Below the pieces are notes generated by a model, which saw only the letters and a program-made list of their open reading frames with translations, did not search any database and was not told the DNA's origin. 64,000 bases of DNA from Novosphingobium acidiphilum DSM 19966 (lineage in GTDB: Bacteria > Pseudomonadota > Alphaproteobacteria > Sphingomonadales > Sphingomonadaceae): positions 19,941 to 83,940 of the forward strand of contig NZ_AUBA01000017.1 of NCBI RefSeq assembly GCF_000429005.1, in the 5' to 3' direction. Below are positions 35,579 through 45,894 of this stretch, piece after piece (the stretch's first letter is position 1; each line of letters starts with the position of its first letter). The translations under genes and the position numbers were made by a program.

Positions 35579-36322
35579 ATGGCAAACTGGAACGACCAAC
35601 GCCCCTCGCAGATGGGCTTCGGCGCGGCTCCTGGCCTTTCGGGCGACTGGGGCCGTAGCTCGGTCATTGACGCCGGGCTGCGCCGACATATGCTTGCAAT
35701 CTACAACTACATGGCTTCGGGCATTCTGCTTTCGGGGATCATTGCGCTGGGTTTTGCCCAGTCGGGTCTGGCCGAGGCGCTGATGCATTCGCCGCTGCGC
35801 ATCGTGGTTGCCCTGGCTCCGCTGGCGTTTGTCATGGTGATGAGCTTCGGGATCAACCGCCTGTCGACCGCCACGATGCAGGCGCTGTTCTGGGCGTTCA
35901 GCGCGGTCATGGGCATGTCGCTGTCGTCGATCTTCTTTGTCTATACCGGTTCGTCGATCGCGGTGACGTTCTTTGCCACCTCGGGCGCGTTCGCCGGGCT
36001 TAGCCTGTTTGGCTATACCACCCGCAAAAGCCTGTCGGCGATGGGCACGTTCCTGATCATGGGCCTGTTCGGCATCCTGATCGCGTCGGTCGTCAACATG
36101 TTCCTGCAGTCAGGCGGGCTGGCCTTCGGGATCAGCTTCCTCGGCGTGCTGATCTTTGCCGGGCTGACCGCCTATCACACGCAGATGCTGAAGGAACAGT
36201 ACGGCTATGTGCGCGGCACCGACATGGCGGGCAAGGCCGTGATCATGGGCGCGCTGCAGCTGTATCTCGATTTCATCAACATGTTCCTGATGTTGCTGCG
36301 CTTCATGGGCGATCGTCGCTGA
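35579..36322 (+). CDS. Bax inhibitor-1/YccA family membrane protein
   Basis: A 247-residue integral membrane protein with seven hydrophobic segments after a polar 45-residue start. Family marks are GLRRHMLAIYNYMASGILLSG, VMVMSFGINRLS, FGYTTRKSLSAMG and the ending LYLDFINMFLMLLRFMGDRR, with the conserved late aspartate. Bacterial members are pH-gated calcium-leak channels or FtsH-interacting factors; which applies here is not known. The start MANWNDQRPSQ has a GGAG site. A terminator follows. Confidence 0.93.
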   Translation: MANWNDQRPSQMGFGAAPGLSGDWGRSSVIDAGLRRHMLAIYNYMASGILLSGIIALGFAQSGLAEALMHSPLRIVVALAPLAFVMVMSFGINRLSTATMQALFWAFSAVMGMSLSSIFFVYTGSSIAVTFFATSGAFAGLSLFGYTTRKSLSAMGTFLIMGLFGILIASVVNMFLQSGGLAFGISFLGVLIFAGLTAYHTQMLKEQYGYVRGTDMAGKAVIMGALQLYLDFINMFLMLLRFMGDRR

Positions 36323-36368
36323 CGCCGGCCGATCCGCCGCTTCCGCGTCGGGTCATCGCAAATCAATC

Positions 36369-36404
36369 ACACCCGGTGGGATCGGATCCCGCCGGGTGTT
36401 TCCT
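36369..36404 (+). terminator. Rho-independent terminator after the BI-1 gene
   Basis: A 14-bp stem (36369-36382 with 36386-36399, one G-T pair) closes on a three-base loop and is followed by TTTCC then TTTT. It lies 46 bp after the stop codon of the Bax-inhibitor gene. Confidence 0.8.
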
Positions 36405-36506
36405 TTTCCGGATCGCGCTGGCATGTGTTAACCGCGGTTGACAAGGCCACGGTAACCGATGCCCTGTCATCCATTCCAAGCACCCGTGCCAGGAGCAAGA
36501 CCGACC

Positions 36507-37292
36507 GTGAGGCTGCGCGATCGATTGATGGTTGAACGCTGTGTATCCCGCCCCCCCGCGCGCGGCACATGGGGCAAGGTCTTTGGCCTGGCGCTTGGCC
36601 TGATGCTGGCCGCCTGCGCGCACAAGTTGCCGCCGCCGCCCCCGCCACCACCCCCGCCGCCGCCGCCGGTCGAAGTGATCCCGCCGGTTCCCACGCCGCC
36701 CGATGGCGCTGCGCCCAACATGATCACCCCGCCGGTCGACGCGCAGGGCCAGCGCGAATCCGTCAATCGCAAGGTTTCGGTCAATCAGATCGTGTGGAAT
36801 TTGCGTTCGGCCTATACCGTGGCCGCACTCGATTGCCAGGATGCCACCCAAAGCGCTGCGATCCTGCCGCTGTATCGCGCATTTCTGACCCGCAACGCCA
36901 AAGTGCTCAAATCGGTCTACGACCACATGGACCACGAATTTCGCGACCGCTACGGACGCGGCGGCGAAACCCTGCGCGACGATTATCTGACCGTCTTGTA
37001 CAACCATTACGCGCTGCCGCCGACGAAGAACGATTTCTGCGAAGTGGTCAGCCAGGTGATCCAGCAGGGCGCCGATGTGGCGCCCGATGATCTGGGCGCG
37101 TTTGCCCAGGAAAAGGTGCCGCTGATCGAAAAGGTGTTTGACGATTTCTACACCCGCTACGACCAGTACAAGAATGCCCTGGCCGAATGGGAAGAAAAAT
37201 ACGGGCATCTGGGGCGGGTGCGGGTAGAGCCCTTGGCCCAGCAGCCGCCGGTGCCGCATATGCCCGACATGGGGCCCCCGGCGAACCCCTGA
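36507..37292 (+). CDS. predicted lipoprotein with polyproline segment
   Basis: A protein of about 261 residues with an N-terminal lipobox, GLMLAAC, Cys at about residue 37. Directly after it comes a run of 13 prolines, then a Pro/Val linker (VEVIPPVPTPPDG). The rest is a helical domain (about 90-240) with two Cys (DCQD, DFCEVV) and many charged residues; no known motif was recognised. GTG 36507 has an AGGAG site 11 bases upstream; ATG 36528 would give a more typical signal length but has no ribosome site. The proline run could span the outer-membrane-proximal layer. Translation across it would need EF-P. Confidence 0.72.
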   Translation: MRLRDRLMVERCVSRPPARGTWGKVFGLALGLMLAACAHKLPPPPPPPPPPPPPVEVIPPVPTPPDGAAPNMITPPVDAQGQRESVNRKVSVNQIVWNLRSAYTVAALDCQDATQSAAILPLYRAFLTRNAKVLKSVYDHMDHEFRDRYGRGGETLRDDYLTVLYNHYALPPTKNDFCEVVSQVIQQGADVAPDDLGAFAQEKVPLIEKVFDDFYTRYDQYKNALAEWEEKYGHLGRVRVEPLAQQPPVPHMPDMGPPANP

Positions 37293-37413
37293 TCCAAAAA
37301 TTATCGCGGCGGGGTCTTGGCAAGCAGGCAGGCGTTGCGCTAAAGGCGCGCCTCCCGGTGGGTGTGGATCGATCGCCAACGATCGTGTGCACCACCCGGC
37401 CGAACTTTGGAAC

Positions 37414-37489
<76 letters not shown>

Positions 37490-37532
37490 GGGTTCGTATG
37501 TAGACTGTCGCATGGCCGGGTATGAAAACCTG

Positions 37533-37555
37533 TGGTTCATGCGGATCATGAACCA
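37533..37555. repeat. perfect inverted repeat between tRNA-Ala and obgE
   Basis: TGGTTCATG (37533-37541) and CATGAACCA (37547-37555) form perfect 9-bp arms around CGGAT. The 23-bp site lies 44 bp after the tRNA and about 135 bp before obgE. There is no T-tract, so an operator-like role or an RNA hairpin in the obgE leader is more likely than termination. Confidence 0.5.
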
Positions 37556-37690
37556 GCCTGCAGCTTGTGTCGGAACCCGGTCGCCTGGTGCGTTCGAGGC
37601 CCGGCATCGGACGCGGGCTCTTGCCATTTGCGCGAAAATGCCCCCGTTTATGCAGGTGTGTTATTCGGGCCGGATTGGCGGATACAGGCA

Positions 37691-38746
37691 ATGCATTTTC
37701 TTGATCAGGCCAAGATTTTCATCCGTTCGGGTGCAGGCGGCGGTGGCGCCGTCAGCTTTCGGCGCGAAAAATACGTCGAATACGGCGGACCCAATGGCGG
37801 CAACGGCGGCAAGGGTGGCGATATCGTGTTCGAGGCCGTGGCCGGACTGAACACGCTGATCGATTTCCGCTATACCCAGCACTTCAAGGCGCAGCGCGGC
37901 GGCGGCGGCGCCGGCCAGAACCGCTTTGGCGCGGGCGGCGACGATCTGGTGATCAAGGTGCCGGTCGGCACCCAGGTGCTCGACGACGATCGCGAAACCG
38001 TGCTGCTCGATCTGGTCGAGCCGGGGCAGCGTGTCGTGCTGTTGCGCGGCGGCGACGGCGGGCGTGGCAATGCCAGCTTCAAATCGTCGACCAACCGCGC
38101 ACCGCGCCAGTCCGGTCCCGGTTGGCCAGGCGAAGAAATGTGGGTCTGGCTGCGGCTGAAGCTGTTGGCCGATGCGGGCCTGGTTGGCCTGCCCAATGCC
38201 GGCAAATCAACATTCATCAACCAGATCAGCAACGCCAAGGCCAAAGTGGGCGAATACGCCTTTACCACCACCCGGCCACAGCTGGGCGTGGTGCGCCACC
38301 GCAACCGTGAATTCGTGCTGGCCGACATTCCCGGCCTGATCGCGGGTGCGGCCGAGGGCGCCGGCATCGGTGACCGGTTTCTGGGGCATATCGAACGCTG
38401 CCGCGTGCTGATCCACCTGGTCGACATTCACGGCACCGATCCGGCCGAGGCAATGCATGTCGTGGCCGAGGAACTGGCTGCCTATGGCGGCGGTTTGGAC
38501 GAGAAGCCGCGGTTGATCGCGCTGAACAAGATCGACCTGGTCGATGCCGAACTGGTGCGCGCCTTTGCCGGCGAACTGATTGCGGCAGGCGCTGACAAGG
38601 TCTTTCCGATCTCGGGCGCGACGGGCAAGGGCATGGATGCCCTGCTCGACGCCGTGCTGGAACACTTGCCCGCAGCCACCGCAACCGAACGCCCCGCCGG
38701 GGAAATCGAGGACGCGACCGAGGCCAAGCCCTGGTCGCCGTTCTGA
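37691..38746 (+). CDS. obgE: Obg GTPase
   Basis: Obg is an essential ribosome-associated GTPase linked to 50S assembly and stress signalling. The 351-residue protein has the glycine-rich Obg fold (1-158, with GGPNGGNGGKGGD) and a G domain with G1 GLPNAGKST (166-174), G2 YAFTTTRPQLG, G3 DIPGLIAGA, G4 NKID and G5 ISG. The start MHFLDQAKIFIRSG at 37691 is the usual one. rplU and rpmA, often upstream, are not here; the tRNA and a 200-bp leader precede it. Confidence 0.97.
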   Translation: MHFLDQAKIFIRSGAGGGGAVSFRREKYVEYGGPNGGNGGKGGDIVFEAVAGLNTLIDFRYTQHFKAQRGGGGAGQNRFGAGGDDLVIKVPVGTQVLDDDRETVLLDLVEPGQRVVLLRGGDGGRGNASFKSSTNRAPRQSGPGWPGEEMWVWLRLKLLADAGLVGLPNAGKSTFINQISNAKAKVGEYAFTTTRPQLGVVRHRNREFVLADIPGLIAGAAEGAGIGDRFLGHIERCRVLIHLVDIHGTDPAEAMHVVAEELAAYGGGLDEKPRLIALNKIDLVDAELVRAFAGELIAAGADKVFPISGATGKGMDALLDAVLEHLPAATATERPAGEIEDATEAKPWSPF

Positions 38747-38825
38747 TACCATCGGTTGCCCGGTATGACCGACGCAGACGGTGGTCTTCACCCGACGCGA
38801 TTTATCGCATAAGCGGACAGGCATC

Positions 38826-39959
38826 ATGACCATCGCGACGCTTGCCCAACTTGCCGATCCTGCGCTTGCCCCCCGCCTTGTGGTCAAAGTCGGATCGGCG
38901 CTGCTGGTGGGCGCGGACGGCGAACCGCGTCGTGCCTGGCTGGCGGCACTGGTTGCCGAACTGGCGGCGGCGCGGGCGCGCGGACAGCAGGTGATCGTGG
39001 TGTCGTCGGGCGCGATCGCGCTTGGCGCGCGGCGGCTGGGCCTGGCCAGGGGTGGACGCGGTTCGCTGGCCGATGCACAGGCCGCTGCGGCAGTGGGCCA
39101 GATCGCTTTGGCCGGACTGTGGGCCGAGCTGTTTGCCGCACATGGGGCAACCGCCGCGCAAGTCCTGCTGACGCTGGATGACCTTGAGGATCGTCGCCGT
39201 TGGCTGAATGTCACGGCCACGCTCGGCACGCTGCTGGCGCGCGGCGCGGTGCCGGTGATCAATGAAAACGACACGGTCGCGACCGAGGAAATCCGCTTTG
39301 GCGACAACGACCGGCTTGCCGCGCGTGTAGGGCAGGCGGCAGAGGCGAGCGCCGTCCTGTTGCTGTCGGACATCGACGGCCTGTACGATCGCGATCCGCG
39401 CGCGGCCGGGGCAACGCGCATCCCGGTGGTGCGCCGGGTAACGCCCGACATCCACGCAATGGCCACGGCCGGATCATCCTCTGGCCTAGGGTCGGGCGGC
39501 ATGACCTCAAAGCTGCAGGCGGCCGAGATTGCCGCGATGGCGGGCATGGCGCTGGCAATCATCGACGGCCGGCCCGAGGCGCCGGTTGCGCGCGCATTCG
39601 ATACCGGCAGTGGTACGCTGTTCCTTGCCCGGCCGCACAAAGGCGCGCGCAAGGCCTGGCTTGGGGGACGTCTGCGGATGCGCGGGTTCCTGCATGTCGA
39701 TGCAGGCGCGGCTGCGGCGCTGGCGCAAGGGGCCAGCCTGCTGGCCGCAGGCGTGGTGCGCGTGGAGGGGCAGTTTGTGCGCGGCGATGCGATTGCCGTG
39801 GTCGGCCCTGCGGGTGACGTGCTTGCGCGCGGCCTGTCCGAATACGATGCTGTTGAATCGGCGGCGCTTGCCGGGCGGCACAGCCGTGATCACGCCGAAA
39901 TCCTGGGCTATGCGCCAAGGTCGGCGCTGATCCATCGCGACCAGCTGGTTCTGGTCTGA
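38826..39959 (+). CDS. proB: glutamate 5-kinase
   Basis: ProB phosphorylates glutamate in the first step of proline synthesis and is usually feedback-inhibited by proline. The 377-residue protein combines an amino-acid kinase domain (LVVKVGSALLVG, VSSGAIALGARRLGL, NENDTVATEEIRFGDNDRLAARV, LLSDIDGLYDRDPR, GTGGMTSKL-like GSGGMTSKL) with a C-terminal PUA domain (about 275-365). ATG 38826 follows a GGACAGG site. The stop shares one base with the next gene's ATG. Confidence 0.96.
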   Translation: MTIATLAQLADPALAPRLVVKVGSALLVGADGEPRRAWLAALVAELAAARARGQQVIVVSSGAIALGARRLGLARGGRGSLADAQAAAAVGQIALAGLWAELFAAHGATAAQVLLTLDDLEDRRRWLNVTATLGTLLARGAVPVINENDTVATEEIRFGDNDRLAARVGQAAEASAVLLLSDIDGLYDRDPRAAGATRIPVVRRVTPDIHAMATAGSSSGLGSGGMTSKLQAAEIAAMAGMALAIIDGRPEAPVARAFDTGSGTLFLARPHKGARKAWLGGRLRMRGFLHVDAGAAAALAQGASLLAAGVVRVEGQFVRGDAIAVVGPAGDVLARGLSEYDAVESAALAGRHSRDHAEILGYAPRSALIHRDQLVLV

Positions 39960-40894
39960 TGGTGGCAAAACGTCCGTCGGACTTGCTGGCCATTACCGGG
40001 GCGACAGGGTTTGTGGGGCAGGCTGTGCTCGATGCGGCAGCCGCGGCGGGCCTGGATGTGCGCGCCCTGACCCGCCGGCGGCAAAAGGCGCGTGCCGGGG
40101 TTGAATGGGTTCAGGGCGATCTGGACAACAAGCGTGCACTGCGCCGGCTGGTCGCGCGGGCAAGTGCCGTGATCCACATCGCCGGCGTGGTCAACAGTGC
40201 CGATCCTGCGGCGTTCGAAGACGGCAACGTGCGTGGCACGCTGAATATCGTCAACGCCGCGCTTGAGGCGGGCGTGGGGCGGTTTGTCCACGTCTCGTCG
40301 TTGTCGGCGCGCGAACCGCAGCTTTCGATCTATGGCGCGTCGAAGCGTCGTGGCGAACGCGTGGTTGCCTCATCGGGCCTCGACTGGACGATCGTTCGTC
40401 CGCCGGGGATCTATGGTCCGCGCGATACCGAAATGTTCGAACTGTTCCGGCTGGCGCGCAAGGGCGTGGTGCCGCTGCCCCCTGCGGGACGCGTGTCGTT
40501 GATCCATGTGGCGGATCTTGCCGATCTGCTGCTGGCGCTGGTGCGCGGCGGCGAAGACGTGACCGGCATGACCTTCGAACCCGACGATGGACGGCCCGGA
40601 GGCTGGACACATGGCGAAATGGCGCGCGCGATCGGGATGGCGGTGGGCAAACGGCCGATCGCGCTGTCGCTGCCGCGCACGCTGCTTGAATGGGTCGCGC
40701 GCGCCGATCGCGCGGTGCGCCGGGACAAGGCCAAGCTGACGCTCGATCGCGTTGGGTACATGTGTCATCCCGACTGGACCGTTTCCGATGGTGCCCGGCC
40801 GCCGGCCGACCTGTGGCAGCCGCAGATCGCCACCGATGCCGGGCTTTACGCGACGGCGGCATGGTACCGTGATATGGGCTGGCTGAAATCCTGA
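39959..40894 (+). CDS. NAD(P)-dependent epimerase/dehydratase family protein
   Basis: A 311-residue extended short-chain dehydrogenase. It has the Rossmann loop ITGATGFVGQAVLDAA near the start, VIHIAGVVN, and a YGASKRRGE segment holding the Y-x-x-x-K active-site pair. Related proteins act on nucleotide sugars or serve as complex I assembly-like factors; the substrate is unknown. It starts on the last base of the proB stop (TGATG), so the two are coupled. It converges on cysH, 12 bp away. Confidence 0.88.
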   Translation: MVAKRPSDLLAITGATGFVGQAVLDAAAAAGLDVRALTRRRQKARAGVEWVQGDLDNKRALRRLVARASAVIHIAGVVNSADPAAFEDGNVRGTLNIVNAALEAGVGRFVHVSSLSAREPQLSIYGASKRRGERVVASSGLDWTIVRPPGIYGPRDTEMFELFRLARKGVVPLPPAGRVSLIHVADLADLLLALVRGGEDVTGMTFEPDDGRPGGWTHGEMARAIGMAVGKRPIALSLPRTLLEWVARADRAVRRDKAKLTLDRVGYMCHPDWTVSDGARPPADLWQPQIATDAGLYATAAWYRDMGWLKS

Positions 40895-40906
40895 TCCGCC
40901 AGGCGT

Positions 40907-41716
40907 TCAAAACGCCGGTTCGTAGCCCGGTGGCAGATCGTCCTGGTCATCGCCGTGGCCCGGGACATGGATGCCGCATTCGGTCTTGTCCCAGCCTTTC
41001 CAGCGGCCCGAGCGCGGGTCTTCGCCCGGTGCGACCTTGCTGGTGCAGGGCGCACAACCGATCGAGGGATAGCCGCGCGCGACCAGCGGATGCCGCGGCA
41101 GATCGTGCGTGTCGAACCAGGCTTCGATGTCGGCATGGGTCCAACTGGCCAGCGGATTGATCTTCAGCCGTCCTTCGCCATCGCCATGGTCGATTTCGAA
41201 CCGCGGCAATCCCGCGCGGGTGGCTGACTGAAATCCCTTGCGGCCGGTGATCGATGCGTCAAATCCGGCCATCGCGCGTGCCAGGGGCTCGACTTTGCGC
41301 ATGTCGCAGCACCCGTCCGGATCCCATGACCAGCGCAGCCCTTTGTCATCCCTGGCGGCAAGCGCTGCGGCATCGGGGGTCAGCACGCGCAAGCCGGTCA
41401 GGCCGAGCCGTTCCACCACAAGGTCGCGATAGGCCAGCGTTTCGGCAAAATGTTTGCCGGTGTCGAGAAACAGCACGGGCAGCGCCGGATCGACCTCTGC
41501 GACCAGATGCAGCAGCACGGCACTTTCCGCGCCAAAGCTTGACACCACCGCCAGATCGCCCGCCAGACCATCGCGGATCACCGTGCGCAGCATGTCGCGC
41601 GTGTCGCTGCCCCGGAACAGATTGTTCAGCCGGATCGCATCGGCATCGCTGAAACGCGGTGCGGTGTCGATCCGGTCGATCCGCCGGTCGGTCGCGGGGC
41701 GGCGGATGTCAGCCAT
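40907..41716 (-). CDS. cysH: assimilatory adenylylsulfate (APS) reductase
   Basis: CysH reduces activated sulfate to sulfite. The 269-residue protein has the adenylyl-binding SFGAESAVLLHL and LDTGKHF motifs. Two cysteine pairs, CC at 136-137 and C221-x-x-C224 (SIGCAPCTS), would bind a [4Fe-4S] cluster, which marks enzymes acting on APS rather than PAPS. The nucleophile is C247 in KTECGIHV. The start MADIRRPATD overlaps the DUF934 end by eight bases. It is the last gene of the minus-strand sulfur run. Confidence 0.95.
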   Translation of the reverse strand: MADIRRPATDRRIDRIDTAPRFSDADAIRLNNLFRGSDTRDMLRTVIRDGLAGDLAVVSSFGAESAVLLHLVAEVDPALPVLFLDTGKHFAETLAYRDLVVERLGLTGLRVLTPDAAALAARDDKGLRWSWDPDGCCDMRKVEPLARAMAGFDASITGRKGFQSATRAGLPRFEIDHGDGEGRLKINPLASWTHADIEAWFDTHDLPRHPLVARGYPSIGCAPCTSKVAPGEDPRSGRWKGWDKTECGIHVPGHGDDQDDLPPGYEPAF

Positions 41717-42129
41717 GCCGCAGCGCCCAGATCGCCGGACGGCCATCCACGGTGCGCTGATAGACTTCGGGCCAGGTGGCGATGGCGGTGTCGATTGCGG
41801 CGCGCGTGATCGGCTGATCGGGCGCAAACGCGTCGAACCCCACGCGGTGATAATGGCTGATCTGGTCGACCAGCACATCGCCCACCGCGCGCAGTTCGCC
41901 GGTATAGCCGGATTCGCGCAGGATACTGGCCGCCGAATAGCCGCGCCCGTCGTTGAACCCGGGAAAGGCGACCTCGACCAGTTCCAGCTGGCCAAGCAAC
42001 GGCAGCAGCGCGCGCGCGTCATCGCCCGGCATCAGCCGCACCGCCAAGGCGTTTGCGGTATCGGACAGATCGGCAAAGGCCACCACCGGGGCGGTGCTGG
42101 CTGAGTCATCGCGCAGCCGGATCAGGGTT

Positions 42130-42137
<8 letters not shown>
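41709..42137 (-). CDS. DUF934 protein of the sulfite reduction operon
   Basis: A 142-residue protein of the DUF934 family, found in alpha- and betaproteobacteria almost always between the sulfite reductase and APS reductase genes. Conserved features seen here are LVEVAFPGFNDGRGYSAASILRE, VGDVLVDQISHYHRVGFDAF and ATWPEVYQ. Its biochemical role is not established; an accessory role in sulfite reduction is inferred from context. It overlaps cysI upstream by eight bases and cysH downstream by eight. Confidence 0.9.
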
Positions 42138-43764
<1,627 letters not shown>

Positions 43765-43784
43765 CGGGGGATCTTTCGCAGATG

Positions 43785-44096
43785 TCAGGCGATCCAGGCG
43801 GTGGCCGCCGGATCATGGGGGCGATGCGACAGGTCAAGGCGTACGGTGGGGCCCAGCGCGCGCACGCGGTCCTTGATATGCGCCGGGCGAATGCCCTGCG
43901 CGTCACGCGTCGCGTCGATTACATACGCGCTGACCACACGTTGCGCGCGTTCCTCGGCGGTGATGATCGCGGCGCCATCGTCTGTCAGCGGGGCCGCGTC
44001 GTTCACCGCTGTCGACCAGCCGCTGCCGGTCCACCAGGTCACATCGCCGGTCAGCAGGTCGTTGCCGGTCAGGATCTTGAAACGATCGGCGCTCAC
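43785..44096 (-). CDS. DUF2849 protein of the sulfite reduction operon
   Basis: A 103-residue protein of the DUF2849 family, typical between cobA/cysG and the sulfite reductase gene in alphaproteobacteria. It starts with GTG at 44094-44096 (MSADRFKILTGNDLLTGDVTWW), overlapping the cobA stop in a GTGA junction. It contains TWWTGSGW, AEERAQRVVSAYVIDATRDAQGIRPAHIKDRVRALGPTVRLDL. Function unknown; probably helps sulfite reduction. Confidence 0.88.
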   Translation of the reverse strand: MSADRFKILTGNDLLTGDVTWWTGSGWSTAVNDAAPLTDDGAAIITAEERAQRVVSAYVIDATRDAQGIRPAHIKDRVRALGPTVRLDLSHRPHDPAATAWIA

Positions 44097-44866
44097 CGCA
44101 CGCTCTCCGCAAATTGGGCAAGGGTCGCGGCCTGTTCGCGCGCGGCCACTTCGCCGATGATGATCAGCGCCGGGCTTTTGACCCGGTGCAGCGAAACCAG
44201 CGTGTCGAGCCCGGCCAGCACCCCGCGCAGCACGCGCATCGCGGGCCGGGTGGCGTTTTCGATCACCGCCACCGGCATCGCCGGCGACAGGCCATCGCCG
44301 ATCAGTTTTTCGGTGATCGCCGCCGCCGTGGCCAGCCCCATGTAGATCACCAGCGTGCGGCCCTGACCCGCCAGCCCTGCCCAGTTCTGATCGGACAGAC
44401 CCTTGCACTGCCCGGCAACGAACGACACGATCGAAGCGGCATCGCGATGGGTCAGCGCAATGCCCGACGCCGCAGCCGCCCCCATCGCCGCGCTGATCCC
44501 CGGCACCACCTGCACCGGCACGCCGGCGGCGCGACAGGCCTCGGCCTCTTCGCCGCCGCGTCCGAACACGAACGGATCGCCACCTTTCAGCCGCACCACC
44601 GCGCGGCCCGCCAGCGCCTCGCGCACCAGCAGCGCGTTGATATCATTCTGCGGCATCGTGTGGCGTGACCGGCTTTTGGCGACGCAGACCAGCCGCGCGG
44701 TGGCAGGCGCCAGCGCCAGGATTGCCGGATCGACCAGCCCGTCGTGCACGATCAGCGTGGCCGCACCGATCAGCCGCGCCGCGCGCAGCGTCAACAGGTC
44801 CGGGTCGCCGGGTCCGGCACCGACCAGATGGACGGTGCCGACGGATTGGGGGACAGGGCTCGTCAT
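44093..44866 (-). CDS. cobA: uroporphyrinogen-III C-methyltransferase
   Basis: CobA/SUMT methylates uroporphyrinogen III twice to give precorrin-2 for siroheme, the cofactor of the adjacent sulfite reductase. The 257-residue single-domain protein has VHLVGAGPGDPDLLTLRA, HDGLVDPAI, RLKGGDPFVFGRGGEEAEAC, VPGISAAMGAAAASGIALTHRD and the late VKSPALIIIGEV. The dehydrogenase/chelatase half of CysG is not fused, so that activity must be encoded elsewhere. Start ATG 44864-44866 (MTSPVPQS). Confidence 0.95.
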   Translation of the reverse strand: MTSPVPQSVGTVHLVGAGPGDPDLLTLRAARLIGAATLIVHDGLVDPAILALAPATARLVCVAKSRSRHTMPQNDINALLVREALAGRAVVRLKGGDPFVFGRGGEEAEACRAAGVPVQVVPGISAAMGAAAASGIALTHRDAASIVSFVAGQCKGLSDQNWAGLAGQGRTLVIYMGLATAAAITEKLIGDGLSPAMPVAVIENATRPAMRVLRGVLAGLDTLVSLHRVKSPALIIIGEVAAREQAATLAQFAESVR

Positions 44867-44934
44867 CCAGCGCAGATGGGGCCAAGCCGGCTGCATCGCC
44901 AGCGAGAATGCCTATTGCGGTCGCTAGGCCAACT

Positions 44935-45894
44935 TTAGGCGGGCGGTTCGGGTTCGGTCTTTGACAGCATCGCCACCATCCGGCGCAGCCCGTCGGAATC
45001 GCGCAGATGCACATCCTGTTGCGGAAACGGGATCTGCACGCCGCGTTCGCGGAACAGGTGCCACACGTTCTTCAACACCGCCGACCGGATCGCGCCGATG
45101 CCGTTTTCGGGGTCGTTGATCCAGCAACTGACCGCCATGTCGATCCCGCTGGGGCCAAGCGTCGACAGCATCACGCTGGGCGGGGGATCGGCCAAAACGC
45201 GTTCCACGTCGCCCGCCGCCTCCAGCAGCAGTGCCTCGACCAGGTCGATATCGCTGCCATAGGCAACGCTGATCGGGATCGAAACCGACACCCGGCGCGA
45301 TGAATATGACCAGTTTTCAACCTGGCTGGTCATCAGGTTCTGGTTGGGGATCAGGTATTCGCGGTTGTCCAGCGTGGTGACCGAAATCGCGCGGATGCCG
45401 ATCTTGTTGACCACGCCCATCGTCGTCGTGCTGCCGCTGGTCACCGCGATCACGTCGCCCGGCTTGATCGACCGGTCTAGCAGCAGGATGATGCTGGCGA
45501 TCAGATTGCCCGCCGTGGTCTGCAATCCGAAACCGATGGCCAGGCCAAACGCGCCCGAAAACACCGTAAACGCGGTCAGGCTGATGCCCAGCGTGTCAAT
45601 CGTCATGAAAAAGGCGAACGTCCACACGGTCAGTGTGATCATCTTGTCGCCCAGCGAGGTCTGCGCCGAATCCAGCCCCTTCATCCGCCGCAACAGCCGC
45701 CGCGCCACGCTGCCGACCACGCGCGCACCGATCAATGCGATCGCCACGACCATGACCATCCAGATCGCGGTGGCGAGCGAGATATGGTATTTGCCGATAT
45801 CGATGCTGATATCGTCAAGCGCGTCGATCATGTCGTGCAGGCGCGCGTTCACGGCCTGCAGGTGCGCGTTGATATGGTGGGATGCCGCATTCAT
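44935..45894 (-). CDS. MscS-type mechanosensitive ion channel
   Basis: A 319-residue inner-membrane channel that opens under membrane tension. Three hydrophobic segments lie at about 38-60, 88-108 and 116-140; the third carries the Gly/Ala-rich pore helix AFGLAIGFGLQTTAGNLIASIILL. A beta domain (IKPGDVIAV, NREYLIPNQNLMTSQVENWS) and a C-terminal alpha/beta cap follow. Its ATG overlaps the stop of the cystathionine lyase gene by four bases, an odd partner for a sulfur operon. Confidence 0.92.
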   Translation of the reverse strand: MNAASHHINAHLQAVNARLHDMIDALDDISIDIGKYHISLATAIWMVMVVAIALIGARVVGSVARRLLRRMKGLDSAQTSLGDKMITLTVWTFAFFMTIDTLGISLTAFTVFSGAFGLAIGFGLQTTAGNLIASIILLLDRSIKPGDVIAVTSGSTTTMGVVNKIGIRAISVTTLDNREYLIPNQNLMTSQVENWSYSSRRVSVSIPISVAYGSDIDLVEALLLEAAGDVERVLADPPPSVMLSTLGPSGIDMAVSCWINDPENGIGAIRSAVLKNVWHLFRERGVQIPFPQQDVHLRDSDGLRRMVAMLSKTEPEPPA

